The translations under genes were made by a program, and so were the position numbers. The notes under the pieces are model-generated. The model searched no databases and had not been told where the DNA came from. It saw only the letters and a list, made by a program, of their open reading frames with translations. Of a DNA stretch of 64,000 nucleotides, positions 47,366 through 56,706 are shown piece after piece (the first letter of the stretch is position 1; each line of letters begins with the position of its first letter). Origin of the DNA: DATEPR01 sp036273855. GTDB taxonomy: Bacteria; Actinomycetota; Actinomycetes; Mycobacteriales; Pseudonocardiaceae. The stretch lies in the NCBI GenBank assembly GCA_036273855.1, contig DASUGU010000130.1, forward strand, positions 1-64,000, read 5' to 3'.

Positions 47366-48382
47366 TCACTTGACGGCGAACGCGGCGAACGCGCGGGTCT
47401 TCAGGTCCAACGTGGTCCGCTTGGTGAGGGTCTTCAGCGCACGCGCGTCGGCGGCCTCGACGCCCATCGGGTCGTCTCCGACTCGCACGGGCGAGTAGTG
47501 GTCGAGCCACTCGGTGACGGCCTGGTATCCGGCCCAGCGGGTGCCCCGGATCTCCGTCGCGGTCTCCGATCCGGTGAACAGTTGCTTGAGTTGGATGATC
47601 TTGTTTTCGTAGCCCTGGTGGGCACGCTCGGACGTGACGCGCTTGGACTCCGGGATCAGCCGGCGGATCTTGTTCGTGAAGTCGACCTCGCGCAGCGGAG
47701 TGTTGATCATCTTTTCGGCCTGCTCCGCGAAGTTGTCCAGGTACTTGAACGTCATGCCGAGCGCTTCACGGGCCTCGCTGATCCGCTGGGTCGCGGAAAT
47801 CGTGTGGGTGATCTTGTGTGATGCGTCGGCGCTGGCGATGGCCATCGCCTGGGTGTTGGCGCACACGATGCGGACGGGCGTCACGAGTAGTTGCGCCCGC
47901 TTGCTTCCGTCGTGCGAGTTGAGCGCACACAGGTACGTCTCGATCCGGTCGACGCCGCCGACCTCGATGTGCTGCGGGAGCTTCATGGTCACGAACACTT
48001 CGGTGCCGTTGCGCAGGGAGCCGGCGGTCTCGAAGTGCGCGCCCGACTCATCCACCAGCGTGTCCAGCAGCGCGGCCAATTCCTCGTTCTGAATCGGCTC
48101 GTACCAGTCGCCCACCACGCCCAGGACGTCGGGCTGCTTGGTGACGGGGTGCGTGCGGACGGAGGCGAACTTGCCGGGGATCGGCACGGCCACGTCCGAT
48201 CCGTCGACCTGGGTGAACAGCGGGGTCTTGCGGACGTTCCATCCGCCCAGGTGCGCGGCCTTGACGACCTCGTCGGCGGCCATCGTGTGATCGACGACGG
48301 TGCCGAGCTGGTGCCACGCGTCCTGACGGGCGGACACGAACGCGGCGGTGCCGTCTGCGAATTCCTCGATCTCGTGCGACAT
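47366..48382 (-). CDS. DUF932 (phage/plasmid-like TIGR03299) protein
   Basis: 338 aa. Typical family text: GTAAFVSARQDAWHQLGTVV, LGVVGDWYEPIQNEELAALL, then YLCALNSHDGSKRAQLLVTP and RIVCANTQAMAIASADASHK, and a C-terminal ...RGTRWAGYQAVTEWLDHYSP. DUF932 proteins are common on plasmids and phages and lack an agreed function. It is the first and longest gene of the leftward operon; GAAAGAGAGAG precedes ATG 48382. Confidence 0.88.
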   Translation of the reverse strand: MSHEIEEFADGTAAFVSARQDAWHQLGTVVDHTMAADEVVKAAHLGGWNVRKTPLFTQVDGSDVAVPIPGKFASVRTHPVTKQPDVLGVVGDWYEPIQNEELAALLDTLVDESGAHFETAGSLRNGTEVFVTMKLPQHIEVGGVDRIETYLCALNSHDGSKRAQLLVTPVRIVCANTQAMAIASADASHKITHTISATQRISEAREALGMTFKYLDNFAEQAEKMINTPLREVDFTNKIRRLIPESKRVTSERAHQGYENKIIQLKQLFTGSETATEIRGTRWAGYQAVTEWLDHYSPVRVGDDPMGVEAADARALKTLTKRTTLDLKTRAFAAFAVK

Positions 48383-48617
48383 GTGGATCTCTCTCTTTCG
48401 GTAACCTCGACTGCGCTATGCAGTACAAGTACGAAGGTAGACGCTCCCTCCTATGGCGCAAGAGGCGAGGTCAGCGGCCCGTCGGCCGATCTTGAGCCGG
48501 GCACATCTGCGCAGACCAAGACGGGTGTGTGATGCCCGTCACTGATCACGTCCCCGACGTGCTCCCGACGTCGCGGGGCAGCTCGGCGACGACGGCCAGG
48601 AGGTAGCGCACGGAGCG
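48383..48617. promoter_or_regulatory. Divergent control region between cargo operon and late operon
   Basis: 235 bp without a gene, between DUF932 (leftward) and terL (rightward). On the minus strand TTGCGC, a 16-bp spacer and TACCTT form a possible promoter for the cargo. No convincing rightward late promoter is seen. Confidence 0.4.
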
Positions 48618-50243
48618 GTGGTGACGGCCATGACGGCGACGTCCCCGCCACGGATGGCCGTGCGTATCGGACCCGACACGTTCCCCGACTGGTCGCGCAC
48701 GCTCGCCGATTCGATCTTGCATTGGCAACTGGAGTACCTACGCCAACCGGACGGGCCGAACGCCGGCCTGCCTTGGCGCCTGACCACCGAACAGCTCCGG
48801 TTCGTGTGCTGGTGGTACGCCATCGACGATCACGGCCGATTCGTGTACCGGCGCGCGGTTCTGCGCCGCATGAAGGGATGGGGCAAGGACCCGATCGCGG
48901 CAGCCCTGGCCGCCACAGAGTTTGCCGGGCCTTGCCGGTTCGGCGGGTGGGACGCGAACGGTCAACCCGTTGCGGTGCCGCACACCGCGCCCTGGGTGCA
49001 GGTGGCCGCCGTGTCCATGGACCAGACCCGCAACACCATGACCTTGTTCCCGGGGATGTTCTCCGACGCCGCCATCGCCGAGTACGGAATCGACCTGGGC
49101 AAGACCATCATCTACAGCCGGGCCGGCGGCCGGATCGAAGCCGTGACATCCTCGCCCCGCGCGCTGGAGGGCGGCCGACCGTCCTATGTGATCCTCAACG
49201 AAACACACCACTGGCTGCCCACCAACGAAGGCGTGGAGATGTCCCGGGCCATCGCCCGGAACCTGGCCAAGTCCCGTGATGGGTCGGCACGGTCGTTGGC
49301 GATCACCAACGCGCACGACCCCGGGGAGGCGTCGGTCGCCGAACGGGACTGGGAGGCGTGGCAGGCCATCTCCACCGGCCAGTCCCGCGCCACCGGCTAC
49401 CTGTACGACTCCCTCGAAGCACCCGCCGACATCCGACTGTCCGACCGCGACTCGTTGCGAGACGGGCTACTCCTGGCCCGGGGCGATAGTGATTGGCTCG
49501 ACGTCGACCGGTTGATCGAGGAAATCTACGACCCGTCCACGCCGGCCAGCATGTCCCGCCGCTACTACCTCAATCAGCTCACCGCCAGTGAGGACGCGTG
49601 GTTCGCCCCGCACGAGTGGCAGGCGTGCGCCGTGGACACCCCGCTGGGCCACGACGGACCGGTCACCCTCGGATTCGACGGGTCGGTCCGCGAGGACTCC
49701 ACCGCCCTGGTCTGTTGTGACCTGACCGGGCACATCGAACTGTTGGGCTGTTGGGAAAAGCCGACGCACGCCGACCAGGACTGGCAGATCGACCGGGAAG
49801 CGGTCGACGCCGCCGTGTTCCGCGCGTTCGAGGACCGAGACGTGGTCGGGTTCTATGCCGACCCCCCGCTATGGCAGGACCATCTCGACAAGTGGACCCG
49901 CGAATACGGCGACCGGTTGAAGGTGCGTGCCACCACCACCCGGCCGCTGGAGTGGTGGACGAACCGGCCCACGCACATGGTCGCCGCGCTCGCCCGGTTC
50001 CACGATGCCGTCCTGGAGAAGCGGCTGACGTTCACCGCCGATCCGGTGCTGACCCGGCACGTCCTCAACGCGCGTCGCCGGGTCGGGCGCACCGGCATCA
50101 GCATCGCCAAAGAGCACCCGCAGTCCGACCGCAAGATCGACGCGGCGGTCGCGGCCACCTTGGCGTACGAAGCCCGCGCGGACGCAGTCGCCTCCGGTGT
50201 GGGCGGGCAGAAACGCCGCTCCCGCAAGCTGTATCGGTTCTAG
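48618..50243 (+). CDS. terL: Terminase large subunit
   Basis: 541 aa. N-terminal packaging ATPase with an atypical Walker A RMKGWGKDPIAAALA and Walker B YVILNETHHW, and C-terminal RNase-H-like nuclease acids in GFDGSVREDSTALVC and in KIDAAVAATLAYEARAD. It translocates phage DNA into proheads and cuts it. Start GTG 48618 or ATG 48630. It lies 7 kb from terS, split by the cargo. Confidence 0.93.
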   Translation: MVTAMTATSPPRMAVRIGPDTFPDWSRTLADSILHWQLEYLRQPDGPNAGLPWRLTTEQLRFVCWWYAIDDHGRFVYRRAVLRRMKGWGKDPIAAALAATEFAGPCRFGGWDANGQPVAVPHTAPWVQVAAVSMDQTRNTMTLFPGMFSDAAIAEYGIDLGKTIIYSRAGGRIEAVTSSPRALEGGRPSYVILNETHHWLPTNEGVEMSRAIARNLAKSRDGSARSLAITNAHDPGEASVAERDWEAWQAISTGQSRATGYLYDSLEAPADIRLSDRDSLRDGLLLARGDSDWLDVDRLIEEIYDPSTPASMSRRYYLNQLTASEDAWFAPHEWQACAVDTPLGHDGPVTLGFDGSVREDSTALVCCDLTGHIELLGCWEKPTHADQDWQIDREAVDAAVFRAFEDRDVVGFYADPPLWQDHLDKWTREYGDRLKVRATTTRPLEWWTNRPTHMVAALARFHDAVLEKRLTFTADPVLTRHVLNARRRVGRTGISIAKEHPQSDRKIDAAVAATLAYEARADAVASGVGGQKRRSRKLYRF

Positions 50244-50260
50244 CGAGGGGAGGGATTCGC

Positions 50261-50320
50261 GTGCTGTCCGTGTCGCTGTGTGTTGCCGTAGTGCTGGCCT
50301 GCTGCCACTTCTGCTACTAG
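50261..50320 (+). CDS. 19-aa Cys-rich hydrophobic peptide
   Basis: MLSVSLCVAVVLACCHFCY after a strong GAGGGGAGGG. Signal-anchor-like with four Cys. Could be a translated leader; expression unproven. Confidence 0.3.
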   Translation: MLSVSLCVAVVLACCHFCY

Positions 50321-50357
50321 AGACAACCCCCGAGCGAGTCCAGCCAAGGGTCGTCGG

Positions 50358-50378
50358 CCCGGGGCTGCTCGCCCCGGG
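50358..50378 (+). terminator. Strong hairpin between terL and portal
   Basis: CCCGGGGC-TGCTC-GCCCCGGG, a perfect 8-bp stem with a 5-nt loop in the 200-bp gap. No T-run; may attenuate or protect the late transcript. Confidence 0.45.
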
Positions 50379-50443
50379 GTGGTCCGGCCGATCGTAGCCC
50401 GTCCCAGCGCCGCAACGCATGTGAGAGCTACGGGAGGGTTGCC

Positions 50444-51871
50444 GTGCTGGACGACACCGGAGTCCCGGGCACGCCTGCCTGGTGGCTGCTCAGGCTCGGT
50501 CGGCGACTGTCCAGCGAGCAGCCCCGATTCGACCGGTTGGACGCCTACGCCCGGGGCCAACACCCACTGCCGTACGGAAACAGAAAAATGCGGCAGGCAT
50601 ACAAGCGGCTCCAACGTCAAGCCAGAAGCAATTATGTCGGGTTGGTGGCCGAGACGGTCCTGGAACGTATGAAGCCGACCGGGTTTCGCGCCGGGGGCAC
50701 CGGCACGGACACTATGGACAAACGGGCATGGGGTTGGTGGCAGGCCAATCACATGGATAGCAACGCCGGTCTCGTGCACCGCGCCGCCGTGGTCATGTCC
50801 CGCTCGTACGTGATCGTGGGCGACGATGGCGCCGGGGCGCCGTTGGTGACCGGGGAAGATCCGCGCCAGGTCATCCACGAATCCGACCCGGAGGACCGCT
50901 ACCGCCTGCGTTCGGCTCTCAAGGTGTGGGCGGACGACGTGGACAACACGACGAACGCAGTCCTGTATCTGCCGGACGAGATCCACTATTTCCGGTCCAC
51001 CAAGGCCAGCGCCGCCAACCAGCGGGTCACGTGGAACCCGCAAACGTGGGACGTCGACACCAGCAACGATTTCGCCCCGGCAGGTGTCGCGGTCAACGTA
51101 TTCGGCGAGGTGCCGGTGGTGCCGTTCATCTGCCGACCGGATCTCGCCGGCAACGGTCTCGGCGAATTCGAGGACGTCACCGACATTCAGGACCGGATCA
51201 ACACGATCACGCTGGACCTGGCCGTGATTTCCGCGATGCAGGCGTATCGGCAAAGGTGGGTCAAGGGTGTTGACCCGGAGGACGACAAGGGCAATCCACA
51301 AGCGATGTTCGACCCCGGCGCCGATCTGATGTGGATTACGCCGGAAGTCGACGCGCAATTCGGGGAGTTCAACCAAACCGACTTGTCGCCGCTGATCAAG
51401 GCGATAGAGAACGCTGTGCAAACCCTGTGCGCGATTACTCGGTGCCCGCCGCACTACTTGGTCGGCCAAATAGTGAATGCGAGCGGCGATGCCCTGGCTG
51501 CCGCCGAAACAGGACTCGTGTCCAAAGTGGGAGAACGCGAGCAAGAATTCGGCGAGTCCTGGGAAGCCGTCTACCGGTTGGCCGGAAAGGTTCTCGGGGT
51601 CGACGTCCCCGACGACGCCGAAGTGATTTGGAAAGACCCGCAATTTAGGACTCTCACGGAAATGTCGGCCGCGTCGGTCCAAATGGAAGCCGCGGGCGTG
51701 CCTTGGCGTACTCGAATGGCGATGTTGGACAAGACCCCGACCGAGATTGAACGCATGGCGGTCGAGCGGAAAGAGGACGCCGAACTCAACGCGCCCGTTC
51801 CCGTGACCCCGCCGCCGTTGGCCGCGTCGGTGCACCCACCGAATTACAAGATTCCCACAGCCAACGTGTAA
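50444..51871 (+). CDS. Phage portal protein (SPP1 gp6-like)
   Basis: 475 aa. Features of the SPP1-like portal: RFDRLDAYARGQHPLPYGNR, WGWWQANHMDSNAGLVHRAA, LGEFEDVTDIQDRINTITLD and the C-terminal PPHYLVGQIVNASGDALAAA. It forms the dodecameric ring at the packaging vertex. GTG 50444 follows GGGAGGG. Ends with a Pro-rich tail. Confidence 0.9.
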   Translation: MLDDTGVPGTPAWWLLRLGRRLSSEQPRFDRLDAYARGQHPLPYGNRKMRQAYKRLQRQARSNYVGLVAETVLERMKPTGFRAGGTGTDTMDKRAWGWWQANHMDSNAGLVHRAAVVMSRSYVIVGDDGAGAPLVTGEDPRQVIHESDPEDRYRLRSALKVWADDVDNTTNAVLYLPDEIHYFRSTKASAANQRVTWNPQTWDVDTSNDFAPAGVAVNVFGEVPVVPFICRPDLAGNGLGEFEDVTDIQDRINTITLDLAVISAMQAYRQRWVKGVDPEDDKGNPQAMFDPGADLMWITPEVDAQFGEFNQTDLSPLIKAIENAVQTLCAITRCPPHYLVGQIVNASGDALAAAETGLVSKVGEREQEFGESWEAVYRLAGKVLGVDVPDDAEVIWKDPQFRTLTEMSAASVQMEAAGVPWRTRMAMLDKTPTEIERMAVERKEDAELNAPVPVTPPPLAASVHPPNYKIPTANV

Positions 51872-51942
51872 CCACAAATTCCCCCCGAGGTCGGCAGCCG
51901 CAACGGCGTTCACCGACACACCCGAAACGGGATGGCAAGCAA

Positions 51943-52491
51943 ATGACGGACGACACCACCAAGGGTGACCAGGAGCCCAACCACAACGACAAGGGCACCA
52001 CGTCGCCAGACAAGCCCACCACCGACACGACTTCCGCGACGAGCACGGGAAAGGCCGAAACGGCGTCACCGTGGGATGACCTCGGATCGTATGAGGACGT
52101 CAAAAAGCGACTCGAATTCGCGCGGACGTGGGAAAAGCGGGCGAAGGACAATGCGTCGGCCGCGAAAAAGCTCGCCGATATCGAGGAAGCGGCGAAGACC
52201 GAAACGCAGAAACTACAAGATCGGCTCACGGCGGCCGAAACGGAATTGGGCCAGCATCGTGTTCGCGAGATCCGCGCGAAGGCTGCCCGAGATGCCGGCC
52301 TCGATGCCGACATGGCCGAGTTTCTGACCGCCGACGAACCAGAAGCCGCCATCGCGCAGGCGAAATCACTGGCGAAGCGTGTCCAACCCCCGAAACCCGA
52401 TCTACGACAGGGCGCCCGGCAGAACGCGAAGGCGCCCGACGACATGAACGCTTGGCTGCGCAAGGCGGCCGGGTACAACAGCGCCCCTTAA
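51943..52491 (+). CDS. Scaffolding protein
   Basis: 182 aa. Ser/Thr/Asp-rich N-terminus, then a long coiled coil (VKKRLEFARTWEKRAKDNAS, AKTETQKLQDRLTAAETELG) and a basic C-terminus (AKRVQPPKPDLRQGARQNAK). Size and place between portal and capsid are those of a phage scaffold. Confidence 0.82.
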   Translation: MTDDTTKGDQEPNHNDKGTTSPDKPTTDTTSATSTGKAETASPWDDLGSYEDVKKRLEFARTWEKRAKDNASAAKKLADIEEAAKTETQKLQDRLTAAETELGQHRVREIRAKAARDAGLDADMAEFLTADEPEAAIAQAKSLAKRVQPPKPDLRQGARQNAKAPDDMNAWLRKAAGYNSAP

Positions 52492-52550
52492 CCGGCCGCC
52501 CGTGTGGCGCGTCACGGGGTTGCGCGCTCACTTTTCCCGGAGGAAACCCC

Positions 52551-53510
52551 ATGCCCGACTACACCGACTCGATTACGCGTGCCAGCTCCGGTTCCGATCC
52601 TCTTGTGCCAGAACCGGTCAGCACGCAGATCATCGAGGACTTGCCGAAGCAGTGCGCAGTTTTGCAGCGCGCCCGTAAGATCCAAATGTCGGCGAAGACT
52701 CAGCGTATGCCGGTGCTGGACGTGCTACCGCTGGCGTATTTCGTGGGCGGGGACACCGGCATGAAGCAAACGTCCACTCAGAAGTGGAAGAATGTCAATC
52801 TGGTGGCTGAGGAAATCGCCACCATCGTCCCCATTCCCGAAAGTTATTTGGCGGACGCCGACGTGCCCGTGTGGGACGAGGTCCGGCCGCGTATGACCGA
52901 GGCCATCGGCGCGTTGGTCGACTCGGCGTGCCTGTTCGGCGTCGGCCGGCCGTCCACGTGGAACACCAGCATCTACGAGGGCGCCACCGCCGCTGGCAAC
53001 GTCGTCACCATGGGTACCGGCGTCGACCTGGCCCAGGACGTGACCAAGGTCGGCGAAATGCTCGCGCAGGACGGATACAGCGTGGACGGTTTCGTAGCCC
53101 GCCCCGGACTGAACTGGCACCTGACCGGTATGCGTTCGGCCGACACCAACCTGCCGATCTACACGCCGAATTTGCAGGACGGCAAGCCTGGCGGCAACCT
53201 CTACGGCTACCCACTGTCCGAGGTGGACAATGGCTCGTGGGTCGAGTCCGAAGCGCAACTCATCGCCGGTGACTGGGACGACGCATTGCTCGGCATGCGC
53301 CAAGACATCAGCTTCAAACTGTTCACTGAGGGCGTCATCAGCAACGATGCCGGCGCCGTAGTACTCAACCTCATGCAGCAGGATTCCGTGGCCATGCGCG
53401 TAACCATGCGTCTCGCGTGGGCGACGGCGAACCCCGTAACCCGTCTGAACACCAATGGCACCACTAGGTACCCGTTCGCGGTACTGGCGTCTGCCGGGGC
53501 CGACAGCTAA
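52551..53510 (+). CDS. Major capsid protein (HK97 fold)
   Basis: 319 aa. RASSGSDPLVPEPVSTQIIE, then LPLAYFVGGDTGMKQTSTQK, IPIPESYLADADVPVWDEVR-like spine helix text, and LMQQDSVAMRVTMRLAWATA. No prohead protease is seen. GGAGG is placed ideally before ATG 52551; the upstream in-frame extension runs through the scaffold gene and is not used. Confidence 0.9.
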   Translation: MPDYTDSITRASSGSDPLVPEPVSTQIIEDLPKQCAVLQRARKIQMSAKTQRMPVLDVLPLAYFVGGDTGMKQTSTQKWKNVNLVAEEIATIVPIPESYLADADVPVWDEVRPRMTEAIGALVDSACLFGVGRPSTWNTSIYEGATAAGNVVTMGTGVDLAQDVTKVGEMLAQDGYSVDGFVARPGLNWHLTGMRSADTNLPIYTPNLQDGKPGGNLYGYPLSEVDNGSWVESEAQLIAGDWDDALLGMRQDISFKLFTEGVISNDAGAVVLNLMQQDSVAMRVTMRLAWATANPVTRLNTNGTTRYPFAVLASAGADS

Positions 53511-53550
53511 CCACTGCCGAGCCGGGCTGGGCGGTCACTAGGAGGCACCG

Positions 53551-54597
53551 GTGCGCGTGTTGGCGCTGCTCCACCTGTATGCGCCACACCACTGCGCCGG
53601 TGCCGAAATGGCCGCCCACGCACTGCTGCGGGCGCTCGCCGACCGGGGTCACGAGGTGGACGTGTTGTTGTCCCGCCCCCACCCGGAGATCACCCAGCCG
53701 TACACCTGGGACGGTGTCCGCGTCCATCCCCGCCGTGACAAGGCGGACCCGGTGCGGTGGCTCGCCGACGCCGGGCGGGCGCCGCACGTGATGGTCGCCC
53801 ATCTCGAATGCACCAACCGGGCCACCATCCTCGGTGGCCTGTACGGGGTGCCGGTGGTTCATCTCCTGCACAACACTCACCTACCCACGAAACAAGCGCT
53901 GACCCGGCGGCCGGCGCTGGCGGTGGCCAATACGCGGTGGATGGCCGAGCACCTCGGCGCGTGGTGGGACGCTGAGCAACCCGGCCAGCTCATGCCGCCC
54001 ACGATTGTGATCCACCCGCCGGTGGACCCGGCCGTGTACCGCACCACCCCGGGCACGCAGGTCACGCTGGTCAACTGCACGCCGGTCAAGGGCTCGGACA
54101 CGTTCTATGCGCTCGCCGAACGATTCCCGCGTACCCACTTCGTGGCCGTAGAAGGCGCGTACGGAGTCCAGGACCGCCGCCAACGGCCCAACGTGAAGTG
54201 GTTGGCCCATGTGCCCGGCCACAAGATGCGGTCCGTGTACCGCCGTACGCGGGTGCTGCTCATGCCCAGCGAATACGAGAGCTACGGCCGGGTCGCTATC
54301 GAGGCCGCCTGTTCTGGCATCCCCACCATTGCCGCGCCCACACCGGGGCTGCGGGAAGCGCTCGGCGACGCCGCGAGCTACGCCGACCGTGACGACGTGG
54401 ACGCCTGGTCGGCCCACCTGCGCCGGCTGCTCACCCCCGCCGGGTGGTCCGCGGCCTCGGCCCGTGCGACGGCCCGCGTCAACGAACTGCACACCGACGC
54501 CGACCTAGACCGCTGGGTGTCAGCGCTGGAGGGAGTGTCGCGATGGAACCACTCGCCACACTCGACGACGTCACCGCCCGCTACCCCGGCACACTGA
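53551..54597 (+). CDS. GT4-type glycosyltransferase within the head operon
   Basis: 348 aa. GT-B fold, family 4-like: LLHLYAPHHCAGAEMAAHAL, HVMVAHLECTNRATILGGLY, NTRWMAEHLG, and the donor-site MPSEYESYGRVAIEAACSGI. In mycobacteriophages, phage glycosyltransferases decorate capsid and tail-tube proteins; the place between capsid and connector suggests the same here. Sugar and target unknown. The 3' end overlaps the connector gene by 55 bp. Confidence 0.88.
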   Translation: MRVLALLHLYAPHHCAGAEMAAHALLRALADRGHEVDVLLSRPHPEITQPYTWDGVRVHPRRDKADPVRWLADAGRAPHVMVAHLECTNRATILGGLYGVPVVHLLHNTHLPTKQALTRRPALAVANTRWMAEHLGAWWDAEQPGQLMPPTIVIHPPVDPAVYRTTPGTQVTLVNCTPVKGSDTFYALAERFPRTHFVAVEGAYGVQDRRQRPNVKWLAHVPGHKMRSVYRRTRVLLMPSEYESYGRVAIEAACSGIPTIAAPTPGLREALGDAASYADRDDVDAWSAHLRRLLTPAGWSAASARATARVNELHTDADLDRWVSALEGVSRWNHSPHSTTSPPATPAH

Positions 54598-55163
54598 CCC
54601 AAGACCAGCAGGGACGGGCCGCCGCGCTGCTCACCGACGCTTCCACCGTCGTGCGCAGCTTCACCCGGCAACAGTTCACCGCCGGTGCGAGCACCGAACG
54701 GATTCGACCGATCGGCGAGCGGCTGTACTTGCGCCAGTCCCCTGTGGTGAGTGTGGACGCGGTCGCCGTGGTCGACGTGCTCGCCACCAGCGGCCTGCTC
54801 ACGTTGCCATTGGGTGCGTGGATGTGGGACGGGGGCCAAGAAATCTGGATCGGCGCGCTCAATGTCGTGATCAATTTGCCCGACGACATCGCCGAACTGC
54901 TGGAGTACGAAGTCCCGCTCGTGCAGGTGACCTACACCCACGGTTACGACACCATTCCCGACCCGGTGATCAGCGTCGTGTGCTCGGTCGTCGTGCGCGC
55001 CCTGGACATTCCCGGACCCACCGGCATTGTCAGCCAGACCGTGGGTGGGCTGTCCTACCGGCTCTCGCCGGCCGCACAGGACGGCGTGCTCGGCCTGACC
55101 GACGCGGAGCGTTGCCTGCTGGCTCCCTACCGCCGCCCGGCCAGCACCGTGGAGCTGCGGTGA
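54543..55163 (+). CDS. Head-tail connector (gp6-like adaptor)
   Basis: 206 aa, MEPLATLDDVTARYPGTLTQ, helices followed by a beta domain (VVSVDAVAVVDVLATSGLLT, ITIPDPVISVV-like). Matches adaptor proteins that bind the portal. ATG 54543 lies within the glycosyltransferase gene; ends with GTGA overlap to the next gene. Confidence 0.82.
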   Translation: MEPLATLDDVTARYPGTLTQDQQGRAAALLTDASTVVRSFTRQQFTAGASTERIRPIGERLYLRQSPVVSVDAVAVVDVLATSGLLTLPLGAWMWDGGQEIWIGALNVVINLPDDIAELLEYEVPLVQVTYTHGYDTIPDPVISVVCSVVVRALDIPGPTGIVSQTVGGLSYRLSPAAQDGVLGLTDAERCLLAPYRRPASTVELR

Positions 55164-55495
55164 CCGGCCCCCCGATCGGCCACCAGATCATCACCGTGAT
55201 CCGCCGCACGTCTGGACCGCCAGACCGACTCGGCGTGCCCACTCAGGTCGAGACTCGCCACGACGTGTCCGGCTGCTCCGTTCAACCGGTCGGCACCGAC
55301 GAGCAACTGTCCAACGTGGATCTCGTCGTCACCCGTTGGCGGCTGTACGCGCCGGCTGACGCCGACGTGGTCGTCACCGATGCCGTCATCGCCGGGGGAC
55401 TCACCTACGAGGTCGACGGCGACCCGCAGGTCTGGCCGGACATTCGCGGCCAACCACATCACCTAGAAGCCTATTTGCGCCGCGCCACCGGCTGA
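55160..55495 (+). CDS. Head closure / stopper protein
   Basis: 111 aa: a compact beta barrel (ITVIRRTSGPPDRLGVPTQV, LVVTRWRLYAPADADVVVTD) typical of phage head closure proteins. Coupled by GTGA to the adaptor gene. Confidence 0.72.
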   Translation: MTGPPIGHQIITVIRRTSGPPDRLGVPTQVETRHDVSGCSVQPVGTDEQLSNVDLVVTRWRLYAPADADVVVTDAVIAGGLTYEVDGDPQVWPDIRGQPHHLEAYLRRATG

Positions 55496-55527
55496 GCCGG
55501 GAAGCGCTCACGATTGCGAGGTAACAC

Positions 55528-55812
55528 ATGGCCGCACTGGCTGACGTCAAGGCCGACCTGCGCCGTCTCGTCGACTGGTTCCGTTCCGAGGCGAGCGCCG
55601 CGCTGGCCGGCGCTGGCCTGCCCGCCGAGGTGGGCCGACTGCTGGAGCGGTTCCACTCCGACGCCCATCAGATCCTGAACAAGGTCGAGGACCAGGCCGA
55701 ACAGGACGTGGTCACGGTCGCCGGCCAGGCTGCCGACGACCTGTCCGCCGTGGAGCAGGATGCCGCGCCGGCCCCCGCCGACCCGCAGGCCGAAGCGCCC
55801 GCCAGCAGCTAA
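55528..55812 (+). CDS. Small helical structural-region protein
   Basis: 94 aa, VKADLRRLVDWFRSEASAAL, RLLERFHSDAHQILNKVEDQ and an Ala/Pro-rich acidic tail. Helical and probably oligomeric. Role unknown; the place among connectors suggests a virion or assembly role. Confidence 0.65.
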   Translation: MAALADVKADLRRLVDWFRSEASAALAGAGLPAEVGRLLERFHSDAHQILNKVEDQAEQDVVTVAGQAADDLSAVEQDAAPAPADPQAEAPASS

Positions 55813-55831
55813 CGCGGGAGGACGGTCCATT

Positions 55832-56278
55832 ATGCCCGGTGCCGAGATCGAGTTGAACTATGCGGCCATCGGGGAATTCCTTCGTACCAGCCCGGAACTC
55901 CGTGAGCACCTTACTGAGCTGGGTCGGCGTGGCGTGGATTACGCCCGATCGATCGCGCCCGTGGGTCACCGTGCCACGAAGGCCACCGAACCTGGCCAAT
56001 ACCGGGACTCCATCGGCTTTGAAATAGTCGAGGGTCGTACCCGCATGTCGCTGCTGATCTACGCGTCCGACTACACGGCCTGGTGGTTGGAGTACGGCAG
56101 CCGACACAACGCCAAGTACGCCGTGCTGCGTCGCACCTTGGACTACTTGCGCAGCGGTACCCCGCGTGCGGCCACCGAGTACGGGGGCGCGGAGGCGTAC
56201 GACGCCGCCCACGCCGGCACCCAACGCAAGCGCGAGCTGCGTCGCCGCTACCGCGTCCTGCGAGCCGCCCGACCATAA
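55832..56278 (+). CDS. HK97 gp10-like head-tail / tail-completion protein
   Basis: 148 aa: LTELGRRGVDYARSIAPVGH, YRDSIGFEIVEGRTRMSLLI, and WWLEYGSRHNAKYAVLRRTL, the usual gp10-like pattern (ARSIAPVxTG...Y..SI...EYG). GGGAGGAC precedes ATG 55832. Confidence 0.8.
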   Translation: MPGAEIELNYAAIGEFLRTSPELREHLTELGRRGVDYARSIAPVGHRATKATEPGQYRDSIGFEIVEGRTRMSLLIYASDYTAWWLEYGSRHNAKYAVLRRTLDYLRSGTPRAATEYGGAEAYDAAHAGTQRKRELRRRYRVLRAARP

Positions 56279-56289
56279 AGGGGGGCCAG

Positions 56290-56676
56290 GTGTACGCGGA
56301 CGTCGAGGCGTTGCTGGTCGCCTACCTGACTGCCGCGATCCCCGGCGTACAGGGTGTCGCCGTCGACCTGCCCCAGGACGTTCTCGCCCGATTGCCCTTC
56401 GTGCAGGTGAACCGCGTCGGCGGTGGCGATGACTACGTGACCGACACCGCCACCGTCGATGTCGACACCTTCCATGCCACGAGGGCGAATGCCAGCGACG
56501 TCGCGCGCACCGTCCACGCGGCCATGATGCGCCTGCGGCACACCGCCGTAGCCGGTGTCCTGGTGGACTCGGTCGAAACCGTCACCGGTCCACTGTGGAT
56601 CACCTATGACGACGAAAACCTAGAGCGGTACGTGGCGACCTATTTGGTGGAAACCCGTGTGAACGCCGCGCCCTAA
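56290..56676 (+). CDS. Tail terminator protein
   Basis: 128 aa from GTG 56290 (AAAGGGGGG upstream). YADVEALLVAYLTAAIPGVQ, LPFVQVNRVGGGDDYVTDTA, and DVDTFHATRANASDVARTVH form the neck-type fold that caps the tail tube. Position fits. Confidence 0.78.
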   Translation: MYADVEALLVAYLTAAIPGVQGVAVDLPQDVLARLPFVQVNRVGGGDDYVTDTATVDVDTFHATRANASDVARTVHAAMMRLRHTAVAGVLVDSVETVTGPLWITYDDENLERYVATYLVETRVNAAP

Positions 56677-56706
56677 TCCGCACGCAATTCAAGGAGAATA
56701 GCCACA

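Noticed and set aside
50240..52069. Antisense frame of 609 codons over the portal gene
   Set aside because: Antisense to a recognisable portal protein; no motif or start signal.
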